This document shows positions 1-7,678 of a DNA stretch of 17,659 nucleotides, piece by piece. The notes below the pieces were generated by a model. That model searched no databases. It was not told the DNA's origin and worked only from the letters and a program-made list of their open reading frames with translations. Positions within the stretch are counted from its first letter, which is position 1, and each line of letters starts with the position of its first letter. A program made the position numbers and the translations under genes. The DNA comes from JBDREA01 sp043820265. GTDB lineage: Archaea; Altiarchaeota; Altiarchaeia; IMC4; JBDREA01. Location of the stretch: NCBI GenBank assembly GCA_043820265.1, contig JBDREA010000093.1, forward strand, positions 1-17,659, given 5' to 3'.

Positions 1-342
1 TGCGAGCAGGAGTATCGGTTTAAGAAGGTGATGCAGTTTGAACCGGTCGTCCAGGATCCCCACGATGCCTGCCCCTAAAAAAACGCCTACTGCAGCGATC
101 AGAGAAGTTGAATCAATGATTGATGTATCTGAGAAAATGGCGAGAGGAACAAGAGCTGCTATAGTGTATGAGGCTAGTATGGCTGCCCCCCCCATCTCGG
201 CAACCCTGGGGTGGTCGATTTTGTGCGCATCCGCCCCGTAGATGCCTTTTGAGTGCATGTATTTTATCAGCGGGGGGGTGAATAAAACAGTTAGTATGAA
301 CGCGATTATCGGCCCGATAAGTAGAAGTATTGCTGGATTCAT
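1..342 (-). CDS. Polyprenyl-phosphate GlcNAc-1-phosphate transferase-like (GT4/MraY-WecA family), 3' part outside window
   Basis: The first 114 residues of an integral membrane sugar-1-phosphate transferase are present; the rest lies beyond the left edge. Reading from the ATG at 340-342, the protein starts with a membrane segment (about residues 4-24), then has a cytosolic stretch with DAHKIDHPRVAEMGGAA (about 39-55), a second membrane segment, and VGILDDRFK (about 99-107). The HP...GG motif and the DD pair are the nucleotide-sugar and metal-binding signatures of the family that moves GlcNAc-1-P, or a related sugar-phosphate, from UDP onto a polyprenyl phosphate. In archaea this step starts lipid-linked glycan assembly for N-glycosylation (AglH/Alg7 role). 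It diverges from the surface-protein cluster at 395 onward, which fits a glycan role. The family is clear; the exact sugar is not determined. Confidence 0.82.
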   Translation of the reverse strand, partial: MNPAILLLIGPIIAFILTVLFTPPLIKYMHSKGIYGADAHKIDHPRVAEMGGAAILASYTIAALVPLAIFSDTSIIDSTSLIAAVGVFLGAGIVGILDDRFKLHHLLKPILLLA

Positions 343-364
343 CACTCAATTATTCAGCTGGAAA

Positions 365-372
365 CATAAATA
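365..372. promoter_or_regulatory. TATA-like box in a divergent intergenic region
   Basis: CATAAATA lies about 26 bases before the ATG at 395, the distance expected for an archaeal leaderless transcript. It is preceded by the purine-rich GGAAAC, which resembles a BRE. The same box is also about 26 bases from the opposite-strand ATG at 342 (read there as TATTTATG). No other TATA-like element lies in the 52-base gap, so one element may serve both directions. This is inferred from spacing only. Confidence 0.45.
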
Positions 373-394
373 CTATGCATTCATCATTTAATCC

Positions 395-832
395 ATGGAA
401 TTAGTCGAGGAATCAGAAAAAGAAGTAAGTGAAGGAAATGGTCTTGGGCCAGTAATCATCGCCGTCGTTGTGGGAGTCCTGGTTTTTACAGCTATCTATC
501 TTGTTAAACAGGAGGAGTCCTACTCGGTTTTGTATCTTAAACCGGGCTCCTATTCCGAGTACCTGGATGAAAACAGGCTTTCATTCGCCTATGGCGTCGA
601 GTTTTTTGAAAATAAACCTACAAACTATAAACTTTCCATCTTTTTGGGAAACACCTTATTAGATGAAAGGGATTTCTCGCTTACCAAGGCAAACAAACGC
701 CATGAAGAGGAAGTGGAGTTGGTCGGGGTGCCTACTGATCTGAAGTTTCCTGTCAAAGTTCGTCTATTACTTAAAGCAGATGATAACGAATACGAAGTAC
801 ACTATTGGCTGAAGGAAGCAAAAAGGGAGTAA
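395..832 (+). CDS. Small membrane-anchored extracytoplasmic protein, possibly DUF1616-like
   Basis: A 145-residue protein with a short acidic N-terminus (residues 1-15), one strong membrane helix (about 18-37) and a soluble domain of about 105 residues, probably facing outside. The soluble part (YSVLYLKPGS, then alternating hydrophobic strands and a charged region) recalls the extracellular beta-sandwich of DUF1616-type archaeal proteins, which often begin with an 'LY.L' strand and describe a polymer- or glycan-associated fold. That resemblance is from memory and is tentative. The next gene begins 7 bases after the stop codon, so it probably heads the 395-5844 transcript. No catalytic residues can be picked out. 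Confidence 0.75.
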   Translation: MELVEESEKEVSEGNGLGPVIIAVVVGVLVFTAIYLVKQEESYSVLYLKPGSYSEYLDENRLSFAYGVEFFENKPTNYKLSIFLGNTLLDERDFSLTKANKRHEEEVELVGVPTDLKFPVKVRLLLKADDNEYEVHYWLKEAKRE

Positions 833-839
833 AAAGGAT

Positions 840-3263
840 ATGGACTCAACAATCTGCCTGGTTCTCCTGTTTTCTGGTCTGTTGTTTTTTTCCGGCTGTT
901 TGTCAGAAAACGATTGCATTCCCCCTTACATGCAAAATTCCCAGGGAGACTGCTGCCTGGATGAGGATTCGAACGGAATATGTGATTCTGAGGAATCAAA
1001 GAAAATCGTCGTAGTCCTAAAAGAAGAGAAAAATTGCCAAGACGGTATAAGGAACTTCGGAGAAGTTGATATTGACTGCGGAGGTCCATGCCCGGCTTGT
1101 CCGGGATGCAATGATGGAGTAATCAACCAGGAAGAAGAGGGTGTGGACTGCGGAGGCCCATGTCCTGCTTGCCCGACATGTAGTGACGGGATACTTGATC
1201 AGGGGGAAGAGGAGGTTGACTGCGGCGGACCTTGCAAACCGTGTCCTTCGTGCACAGACGGAATAATAAATCAGGGAGAATTGGGCCTCGATTGCGGCGG
1301 TCCTTGTGCACCTTGTCCGGCGTCCGAAAACTGTAGTGATGGAGTGAAAAACCAAAATGAGATTGGAGTCGACTGTGGAGGGATTTGCCCTCTTTGTGCA
1401 TGTAAGAAAGAAACTCTTGTCTTGACCTCTACCAAACAGGATGGATTCATCAGGGATTCGGACGATCCGCCGGACGGATTCGGTGATCAGGTCACTACTG
1501 GAACCTATCTGCAGGTCGGTGATTTGGCTGTGATAAGGGATAAGGTGGCTTTAGAAGATGACAGATATGTCAGTGTCGTGTCCTTTCCGATAAAGGGGAT
1601 ACGCGGATACATGGAGGATGCAGTGCTTGAGCTTTACATGTATGCGAGCGCTGGAATACCTTTGGCTATCAATGTCGAGCATATAGTGTGCGGGGGAGAG
1701 ATATCTGGGGGAGACTATTCGGTTTTGGCACTTAACGAAAGTATAGGCATATTGGTGGTCGAAAACGACTCAAAAAGGGATTACTATAATCTTGATGTCA
1801 CAGACCAAATAAACTTTGATTTAAAAGAAGGGAGGGATTATTCGTGCTATAGGCTGAAGGTGTCAGACGAGTTAGTCGAAGAAATAAACAACTCAAAAAG
1901 CGACAGAAGAGTATTCTACGGGTTCGAAGGACAGTATCCTCCCCGTTTGACCTACATACTTCATCCCTGCGTGGCCTGCTATACCAACCGGGATTGCGAG
2001 ATATCTGCTGGCGGGTCGGCTCAATATGTGTGTAAAAACAAGGTTGTCTACAAAAGATTTGATGCCTTTAGTTGTGTGAATCCCGGAAAAGAGGAGTCGT
2101 TTTGTAATAGAAGGCAAAACCTTGAAGTGCTGGATTCATGCGCTAAAGACGAGTCATGCCGTGACGGAGAAGACCGTTGCTATCCGCTCAATTGCTTTGA
2201 CGGGACTAGGGTGCAAAATGAGAGCTTTGACCAATCACAGAAGGGAAACATCTCGACGAGAGCCGAAGAGGGAGTGGATTGCGGCGGATTCTGCCGGCCT
2301 TGCCACTGTTTAAATGGGATAAGGGACGAAAGCGAAATAGATGTTGACTGCGGCGGATTGTGCCCTGTATGCCTTTCATCGGGCGATGAGCCTATTCTAA
2401 CTTTGAAGGCTCCGAGAAATATCACCTACAACAGCCGGATGGTGGAATTGGATTATTCATTCAATAAAAAAGCCGAGTGGTGCAGGTACTCCCTTAATGA
2501 AGGCGGAAACAACTCTGTTTCAGGCAAGACCCAATTGGGCGTTCTTCCGGGAACCAGCAACCTTAAATTGGTTTGTATGGACGTTCAAGGCAACCTTCTT
2601 GAAAAAGAGGTCTCTTTTACGGTTATGCCGCTTGAGACTAGGAGCTGCAGATACGACAAGGTTTCTTATCCTTATCTTTCAGCGTGGAATGAAATTTTTT
2701 ATTTTATGGATGATCACGCTTTTTTAGAGACAAGGGGGGTATGCAATAAATCAATTTTTGAGTTTCTTGTCACCAGGTCTGATTCAGCTCGGCATAGTAT
2801 GGGGCCGATTGATGTTTCCGCAGTCTTATCAGATCAAGACCTCTCCACCGGTTCTCTTAAACGCCTGAATTACGAGTGCCTTAGCTCGGGGAACCTTGAA
2901 GCAAGCTACCTGTACCTTGGAGCTGGCATATCTCCTGAAAAGATAAAAATCTTCAAAACGGTTTTTTATTTCACTAAAACCAGGGACTTGGAATTCTCAA
3001 ATGCGTTCTGGAGGTTTTATGCCTATGAAGTTGGGGGAAACGGGGTGAATGAAAATATTTTTATCGATGTGGATTATCTTCCCAAGGCCTCCTCCTGCGA
3101 GATCGGCGATAAGCCACTGTTCTTCCAGGAAATAGATCTAAGCCCCTTACTTCCTGAGCTTGTCGAATCCAATATGACGTCGATTGAACTCAGGGCGTCG
3201 CTTTATACAAACCTCATCGGAGCAGGAATAGAACTGGTGGAGGCAGAGACTTACATGGGTTAG
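840..3263 (+). CDS. Large secreted Cys-repeat lipoprotein-like surface protein with DNRLRE-like domain
   Basis: An 807-residue secreted protein. The N-terminus is a signal peptide ending in a lipobox-like FFSGC with Cys20, so lipid anchoring is likely. Residues 66-188 hold five repeats of the form C-x-DG-x-x-N-x-x-E-x-x-x-DCGG-x-C-x-x-C, starting every 24-27 residues. Two more copies lie at about 452-511, the first with an insertion. Between them, about residues 190-375 look like a DNRLRE-type beta-sandwich domain, as found in archaeal surface and disaggregatase-related proteins: it has an A-x-L-E-L-Y strand, a 'LDVTDQI' turn and a closing 'GFEGQYPPRLTYIL'. Residues 520-620 may be Ig-like, and the last 190 residues are unassigned. 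The Cys pattern suggests disulfide-stabilised or metal-binding modules outside the cell. The gene sits in a tight cluster with a membrane hydrolase and a GT-C-like protein. Function is unknown; a structural or adhesive role is inferred. Confidence 0.85.
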   Translation: MDSTICLVLLFSGLLFFSGCLSENDCIPPYMQNSQGDCCLDEDSNGICDSEESKKIVVVLKEEKNCQDGIRNFGEVDIDCGGPCPACPGCNDGVINQEEEGVDCGGPCPACPTCSDGILDQGEEEVDCGGPCKPCPSCTDGIINQGELGLDCGGPCAPCPASENCSDGVKNQNEIGVDCGGICPLCACKKETLVLTSTKQDGFIRDSDDPPDGFGDQVTTGTYLQVGDLAVIRDKVALEDDRYVSVVSFPIKGIRGYMEDAVLELYMYASAGIPLAINVEHIVCGGEISGGDYSVLALNESIGILVVENDSKRDYYNLDVTDQINFDLKEGRDYSCYRLKVSDELVEEINNSKSDRRVFYGFEGQYPPRLTYILHPCVACYTNRDCEISAGGSAQYVCKNKVVYKRFDAFSCVNPGKEESFCNRRQNLEVLDSCAKDESCRDGEDRCYPLNCFDGTRVQNESFDQSQKGNISTRAEEGVDCGGFCRPCHCLNGIRDESEIDVDCGGLCPVCLSSGDEPILTLKAPRNITYNSRMVELDYSFNKKAEWCRYSLNEGGNNSVSGKTQLGVLPGTSNLKLVCMDVQGNLLEKEVSFTVMPLETRSCRYDKVSYPYLSAWNEIFYFMDDHAFLETRGVCNKSIFEFLVTRSDSARHSMGPIDVSAVLSDQDLSTGSLKRLNYECLSSGNLEASYLYLGAGISPEKIKIFKTVFYFTKTRDLEFSNAFWRFYAYEVGGNGVNENIFIDVDYLPKASSCEIGDKPLFFQEIDLSPLLPELVESNMTSIELRASLYTNLIGAGIELVEAETYMG
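1035..1397 (+). repeat. Five in-frame Cys-rich protein repeats (72-81 bp period)
   Basis: Repeats begin at residues 66, 90, 114, 138 and 165 of the surface protein, giving spacings of 72, 72, 72 and 81 bases. All keep DCGG plus flanking Cys residues. The DNA differs mainly at third codon positions (for example GGAGGTCC, GGAGGCCC, GGCGGACC), so the peptide and not the DNA appears to be under selection. Confidence 0.9.
2193..2372 (+). repeat. Two further Cys-rich DCGG repeats in the same protein
   Basis: Residues 452-511 of the surface protein carry two more copies of the N-terminal repeat type. The first is stretched by about 12 residues (NESFDQSQKGN region) before its DCGGFCRPC. The second, CLNGIRDESEIDVDCGGLC, is of normal length. 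They are about 265 residues downstream of the first block. Confidence 0.8.
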
Positions 3264-3264
3264 A

Positions 3265-3777
3265 ATGGATCTGTTGTTTCATTTTCTTGCCAATATCCTG
3301 GCGTGTGTGTTGGTCAATCATGGTTTGGAGATGAAGCTCAAATTTAGGACTCTAATCTTGTTTTCAATTGTCGCCCTCCTCATTGACATAGACCATCTTT
3401 TACTGTACACTGGATATAGCATACTTGACGAGGGTTTGAACACTTCGGTTTTGCATAATATCTTCTTTTTGTTTGGTATTGTTGTCCTGATTTATTTCCT
3501 TGCGAGTAGGGTCTTTTTGGTAAAGAATGAGAAGGCAATAAATATCTCCGCACTGTTTTTCATCCTGCTATCAGGACACATGCTCTTTGACATGATTTTC
3601 GGCAGATACGGTGTGCCTCTATTTTATCCTCTGACAAACAGGTTATATGTCATCCCGAGATTTTTTGAGATAAGCATTGGAAAGAGGTTTGAATTTCCCC
3701 TCACAACACGTTCGAGCGTGGCCTGGATGCTTTATCTTTCCCTCATCGCTATCGTGATTAAAATAAGAAAAAGATAA
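3265..3777 (+). CDS. Membrane-bound metal-dependent hydrolase-like protein (YdjM/DUF457 type)
   Basis: A 170-residue integral membrane protein with about four hydrophobic segments. Conserved polar residues sit at the membrane edges as in the YdjM/DUF457 family: His6, the DIDHLL motif (Asp41, Asp43, His44), His64-Asn65, and GHMLFD (His105, Asp109) followed by YGVPLFYPL (about 115-122). This family is annotated as membrane-bound metal-dependent hydrolases, and the His/Asp set could bind a metal; the substrate is not known for most members. The start codon lies one base after the upstream stop codon, and the GT-C-like gene follows 9 bases later, so the three genes are almost certainly co-transcribed. 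The family call is fairly confident; the reaction is unknown. Confidence 0.75.
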   Translation: MDLLFHFLANILACVLVNHGLEMKLKFRTLILFSIVALLIDIDHLLLYTGYSILDEGLNTSVLHNIFFLFGIVVLIYFLASRVFLVKNEKAINISALFFILLSGHMLFDMIFGRYGVPLFYPLTNRLYVIPRFFEISIGKRFEFPLTTRSSVAWMLYLSLIAIVIKIRKR

Positions 3778-3786
3778 ATTCTAAAC

Positions 3787-5844
3787 ATGTCATTTTCCGA
3801 AAGCTTCGATGAAGTATCGAGAATTCTCAAAGGGGGTGGTGGAAGGGGATTTGGGCTATTAGTTGCCTTGATTTTTTCTGATCTTTTACTTTTCACGGTT
3901 ATCCTGACAAAATACATTTACCTCAGGCCTGGAATTGAAGGCGGATTCATCTCTTTGATGTGTTTTCTTCTCTTGTCTTTTGGAGTTGGTTACAGTATAA
4001 CTAGGTTTGTTTCGAAGCCTTCGTTGAGCCTTGAATCAATCCTCATCCATACAGGATTCGGCCTAGCTGGACTCCCATTCTTCTTTGTGGTATTCAATTC
4101 GTCAGGTTTACCTTTACATATTGGTTTATTTTTGGTTGTTTTTTTATCTATCCCTTTTTCAGATATTTTCCGTTATCGAAAGGATCTCATAAAATTCACC
4201 GAAAAGACGATCGATTTTTCCAACCAACGAAAATGGATTTTTGAGTTGGCTGCGGTTTTCCTATCCCTCATCCTTTTTTTCGTCTTCCTTAAAGGGTCGT
4301 TTTCGTATCCCTGGCTTGAGGACGGCGACCCCTGGCAACACGCCGTAGGTGCAAAATATGTTTCATTGGAGGAAACTTATTCGATCGGAGCTGACCAGTA
4401 CGTCTCGCACTATCTTGAACCTTATCCTCCAAGCTATGATGTGTTGATGGGGTTAGTCCATCAGACGAACAATTCTATCAACTGGACGCTGAAATTCTTC
4501 AACTCGCTTCTTGTATCCATCGGTCTCGTCTTGTTCTTCTTTTTTGCTAGACAGCTGACAAAAAACGATTGGGTCTCTTTCATCGCCACCTTTGTCCTTC
4601 TAGTCATCCCCTCGTATATGGGCCATTTCATCTGGGCTCAGAGCCTGGCGTTGATAATCTTTTTTCCGGCATTTATTGCTATTGAACGGATTAGGGAAGA
4701 CCGGCGTTGGATGATTCCTGCAGCTATAATGGTCGCATCGAATATGCTGGTCCAGCCTCTGGCGAATGTGATATTCGGGGTATTTTTCGCGCTCTACTTC
4801 TTGGTTCAAATCTTTGTTGACCGAGGATTCGCAAAAAAGCTTTTAGTAGTGGGATGCCTTGGACTCATGCTATCCTTGGTATATTGGGTCCCGACTGTCG
4901 CAAAGTTTGGCTGGGAGCTTGAAAAGATCAATTCCGTCGGGAAGGCTTTCGCTCAGGGGGACTTTAAACTCGCCCACTGGGATAAGACTTACGGCGTGGA
5001 GGATTTCTTGTTTGTAAAGATTGTGGGCGGGATAGACCAGCACGTCGGCGTAGGGCTTTTTTTACTTCCGATTTTTGTTGTATCGATTTTGTTGGTCGCA
5101 TACGAAGCTTTCTTTCCCCCCAAGAAGGTTTCAGGCTGGCTTAAAGAGAATTACTGGCTCGTATTTTCCTTTCTTTGGCTGGTCTTCACCTTTTTAGCTC
5201 TTGAGGGAAACGAACTTACCGTCTCCGTCATGCCCTACAAGTTCTGGCCCTACTTCTCCATCCCGCTTGCGCTCATCACGGCAAAGGGGATTTCCATTAC
5301 CCCTGAAAGATTCAGAAAGCGGGAAATACTTTTTTATCCGGTTTTATTCTTTTTGTTAGTCGGCGTCCTTTTCACATCAGCCTACCCGAAATACTACGTG
5401 TCGACTTCCCTTTGGCCTGCCGGAACCGACTGGCAGTCACACGAACACCTCTCAGGGTATTTCCTTTTAGGTTTTCTTCCCAAGAACACGGTCGTCTATC
5501 CAGCCTGCCATCCCTTAGGCAAAATCGAGGAATACGATCCAGTTCTCATTGGAGTCGATTTTATCTCTTATCCCTGGGATGATGAAGTCATGGATTTCCG
5601 AGCTGACTTCAAGGAAAAATCCGTCGACGAAATCTACACATTCCTGAAAGGCAAGGGATACCAGTACATCTTTTTGGACGGATTTTGCATGGGGGATCTT
5701 TCAAGGCACGAAGAAAACAAAAAATTCGCAGCCGAATTCAACGCCAAACTAGAAGAACTAGTAAACACCGAAAAAGACTATTTCAAACCAAAAATATTCG
5801 GGCCAGACAATACGTTCATGGTCTTAGAAATTTTAGATCAATGA
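3787..5844 (+). CDS. GT-C-fold membrane glycosyltransferase-like protein, STT3-like architecture
   Basis: A 685-residue polytopic membrane protein with roughly 11-13 hydrophobic segments and a soluble C-terminal domain of about 135 residues (from about 550). After the segment at about 152-170, the first large extracytoplasmic loop contains LEDGDPWQHA (Glu178, Asp179, Asp181), placed like the acidic catalytic motif of GT-C enzymes that use polyprenyl-linked sugar donors. A second conserved-looking patch, MGHFIWAQSLA, lies at 278-288. The C-terminal domain lacks the WWDxG motif of the oligosaccharyltransferase AglB/STT3, so it is more likely another GT-C transferase than the OST itself. It closes the 395-5844 cluster and meets the convergent yggS-like gene with a 6-base gap. 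Substrate and acceptor are unknown. Confidence 0.72.
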   Translation: MSFSESFDEVSRILKGGGGRGFGLLVALIFSDLLLFTVILTKYIYLRPGIEGGFISLMCFLLLSFGVGYSITRFVSKPSLSLESILIHTGFGLAGLPFFFVVFNSSGLPLHIGLFLVVFLSIPFSDIFRYRKDLIKFTEKTIDFSNQRKWIFELAAVFLSLILFFVFLKGSFSYPWLEDGDPWQHAVGAKYVSLEETYSIGADQYVSHYLEPYPPSYDVLMGLVHQTNNSINWTLKFFNSLLVSIGLVLFFFFARQLTKNDWVSFIATFVLLVIPSYMGHFIWAQSLALIIFFPAFIAIERIREDRRWMIPAAIMVASNMLVQPLANVIFGVFFALYFLVQIFVDRGFAKKLLVVGCLGLMLSLVYWVPTVAKFGWELEKINSVGKAFAQGDFKLAHWDKTYGVEDFLFVKIVGGIDQHVGVGLFLLPIFVVSILLVAYEAFFPPKKVSGWLKENYWLVFSFLWLVFTFLALEGNELTVSVMPYKFWPYFSIPLALITAKGISITPERFRKREILFYPVLFFLLVGVLFTSAYPKYYVSTSLWPAGTDWQSHEHLSGYFLLGFLPKNTVVYPACHPLGKIEEYDPVLIGVDFISYPWDDEVMDFRADFKEKSVDEIYTFLKGKGYQYIFLDGFCMGDLSRHEENKKFAAEFNAKLEELVNTEKDYFKPKIFGPDNTFMVLEILDQ

Positions 5845-5851
5845 CTTTTTT
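5845..5851 (+). terminator. Short T-tract between convergent genes
   Basis: CTTTTTT directly follows the stop codon of the GT-C-like gene and runs into the stop codon of the opposite-strand gene. Archaeal termination often uses oligo-T on the non-template strand without a hairpin, so this could end the + strand transcript. It is short and the call is weak. Confidence 0.3.
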
Positions 5852-6495
5852 CAGCTAAAAATCGATGATCCTATCCTTATCATATTTGAACCTTCCGTTA
5901 TCGCTATTTCGTAGTCTTCACTCATTCCCATCGATAGGTAGTCCATTTGGATGTTCTTATAATCTTTTTGTTTTATTTCCTCGAACATTCGCTTCATTAA
6001 TGAGAACGTTGGCCTCATATCTTCTGGGTTCTTAAGGAATGGGCCGATTGTCATAAGTCCCCTGATTTTGATATTTTTTAGATGAACGCATTCTTCTATG
6101 AAGGCGCTAATTTCATCAGGCTGAAGGCCATAATGCTTTTTTGGATCTGTTTTTATCTGTATGAGTGCATCAATCTCTCGGTTTTGGTCTCTCGCTTCTT
6201 TATCTATTTTTTTGGCAATCTTATGTGAATCCACACTCTGGATAAGATTGAATATCTCTACTGCCTTTTTTATCTTGTTTGACTGCAGATGACCTATGAA
6301 GTGAGGAACTACAGAGTTTGGAAGGTCAGGAAGAATTTCCTCAGCATATTTCGTGTAGTTGAATCCCAGATCAAGCACTCCAAGGTCTACCGCTTTCTGG
6401 ATATCGGCTAAGCTAGCGTATTTTACGACACCCACCAATATAACGTCTTGGTTTCCCAAGCGCCTTCTTATGTCAACTAGCCTCTCGTTGATCAT
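5851..6495 (-). CDS. yggS: YggS/PLPBP-family pyridoxal-phosphate-binding protein
   Basis: A 214-residue alanine racemase-fold protein of the PLP homeostasis (YggS/PROSC) family. The PLP lysine is Lys25 in VGVVKYA (usually SKT/SKY). Other family marks are PHFIGHLQSNK (64-74), SVDSHK (87-92), KIRGLMTIGP (143-152) and LSMGMSEDY plus GSNMIRIGSSIF near the C-terminus, which forms the phosphate-binding end. The usual FGEN motif is changed to LGFNYTKYAEE (43-53), so the Glu is replaced by Phe. The family buffers PLP in the cytosol and has no proven catalysis. The gene starts 12 bases after the PFK stop codon and is probably co-transcribed with it; the functional link is not obvious. Confidence 0.9.
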   Translation of the reverse strand: MINERLVDIRRRLGNQDVILVGVVKYASLADIQKAVDLGVLDLGFNYTKYAEEILPDLPNSVVPHFIGHLQSNKIKKAVEIFNLIQSVDSHKIAKKIDKEARDQNREIDALIQIKTDPKKHYGLQPDEISAFIEECVHLKNIKIRGLMTIGPFLKNPEDMRPTFSLMKRMFEEIKQKDYKNIQMDYLSMGMSEDYEIAITEGSNMIRIGSSIFS

Positions 6496-6507
6496 CGGCT
6501 GTCGGAT

Positions 6508-7536
6508 TCATCCAAAGAATATCTTCGCCATCTCATAGAATTCGTCTGTTACCTGCCTGTTCTTTACAGATTTGGATAATGGAACGGCAACGATGCGGTC
6601 GCTTTTTAAAGCTACCATTTTCCCGAAATCTTTTTTTGCAACCAGTTCTACTGCCTTAACTCCATAGCGTGTAGCGAGTATCCTGTCAAATACTGTTGGG
6701 GAACCTCCCCGTACGACGTGACCCAAAACAGTTACTCGGGTGTCTATATCCGTTCTGTTTTTTATTTCTGATTCGAGTTGGTAGCCCACTCCGCCGAGCC
6801 TTACGTGGCCGAATGCATCCGTCTCCTCTGATATTTTAGCGTAATCTTTCCCCCCCGTTAATGTGGCTCCTTCGGCTATAACAATGATGCTGAAATCCTT
6901 GCCTCTGCTGTGGCGGGCCTCGATTACCTCTATTATTTCGTCTATGGCAGTGGGTTTTTCGGGGATGAGTATGTAGTCTGCCCCCGCAGCAAGCCCTGCG
7001 GCTGTGGCAACCCATCCTGCGTGTCTACCCATGACCTCTACGATGATGACTCTGTGGTGGCTTTCAGCTGTGCTGTGAAGCTTGTCTATTGCATCCACTG
7101 CGGTCGTAACGGCGGTATTAAAGCCTATTGTTGCCTCTGTGGCTGAAAGATCGTTGTCTATTGTCTTTGGTATCCCTATGACCTTTGCTTTCAGATCATA
7201 TAGTTTTTTTGCAACCCCAAGGGTATCGTCTCCTCCGATTGCGATTAGCGCGTCAAGCCCCATTTCATCAATGTTTTTTAGGGCTTTTTCTGGACCTCCG
7301 TCGATTTTAAAGGGATTCGTCCGTGAGCTCCCAAGGATTGTCCCTCCCTTATGTAGGATACCTGATGTAGCTGAAAGATCCAGGGGAATAGATTCCTTAT
7401 CGAGCAATCCGCCCCAGCCGTTCTTTATTCCGACGACCTCCCATCCGTATTTTGTGATTGCAGTCCTTACTACTCCTCTGATTGCAGCATTTAATCCTGG
7501 GCAGTCTCCTCCGCCAGTTAAGACACCGATTTTCAT
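6508..7536 (-). CDS. pfkA: 6-phosphofructokinase, PfkA family, residues typical of pyrophosphate-dependent enzymes
   Basis: A 342-residue full-length PFK-A protein catalysing phosphorylation of fructose 6-phosphate to fructose 1,6-bisphosphate in glycolysis. Visible motifs are GVLTGGGDCPGLNAAIRG (4-21), IGGDDTLG (100-107), PKTIDNDL (123-130, with Asp127 as catalytic base), MGRHAGW (169-175), PEKPT (192-196), AEGA (221-224) and RGGSPTVFDR (276-285). The residue after GGD is Asp104, and the TIDND loop is preceded by Lys124. In this superfamily that pair is the signature of pyrophosphate-dependent enzymes, where ATP enzymes have Gly at position 104. Most archaea use ADP-dependent or PfkB-type kinases, so a bacterial-type PFK suggests transfer or a lineage with PPi-linked glycolysis; PPi enzymes can also run in reverse. 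Donor choice is inferred from residues only. Confidence 0.95.
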   Translation of the reverse strand: MKIGVLTGGGDCPGLNAAIRGVVRTAITKYGWEVVGIKNGWGGLLDKESIPLDLSATSGILHKGGTILGSSRTNPFKIDGGPEKALKNIDEMGLDALIAIGGDDTLGVAKKLYDLKAKVIGIPKTIDNDLSATEATIGFNTAVTTAVDAIDKLHSTAESHHRVIIVEVMGRHAGWVATAAGLAAGADYILIPEKPTAIDEIIEVIEARHSRGKDFSIIVIAEGATLTGGKDYAKISEETDAFGHVRLGGVGYQLESEIKNRTDIDTRVTVLGHVVRGGSPTVFDRILATRYGVKAVELVAKKDFGKMVALKSDRIVAVPLSKSVKNRQVTDEFYEMAKIFFG

Positions 7537-7653
7537 AGGAAAATATTATCTTTTCTCTGGTTAAAAAGAAGAGGTCATGGGAGATATAACTTGTTTCTTT
7601 CTTTTGATTTTTACGTCTAGAATTACAATATTATAACAGTATCCTCAAGTTCC

Positions 7654-7665
7654 TTTAATATATTT
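7654..7665 (+). promoter_or_regulatory. TATA box for the small membrane protein gene
   Basis: TTTAATATATTT is a near-ideal archaeal TATA element, centred about 20 bases before the ATG at 7679. That spacing implies a leader of zero or very few bases. It lies in the 142-base divergent gap with pfkA. On the other strand, a TTTTTAA stretch at about 7561-7567 is about 26 bases from the pfkA start and is a weaker promoter candidate. Confidence 0.5.
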
Positions 7666-7678
7666 GGGTAAATGAATC

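Noticed and set aside
963..975. GGATTCGAAC, like the complement of a tRNA T-arm (GTTCGAATCC)
   Set aside because: It lies inside the coding region of the Cys-repeat protein, and I could find no matching acceptor, D-arm or anticodon arm around it on either strand.
1035..1397. Regular 72-81 base periodicity that could suggest a CRISPR array
   Set aside because: The units are in frame, code for conserved Cys repeats, differ at third positions, and have no identical repeat/spacer structure.
3787..5844. Calling the GT-C-like protein the oligosaccharyltransferase AglB/STT3
   Set aside because: The WWDxG motif is absent and the C-terminal domain is much shorter than in AglB; only the overall layout and an acidic loop motif agree.
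7082..7564. Long open frame antisense to the phosphofructokinase gene
   Set aside because: It is fully explained by the conserved PFK gene on the other strand and shows no family motif.
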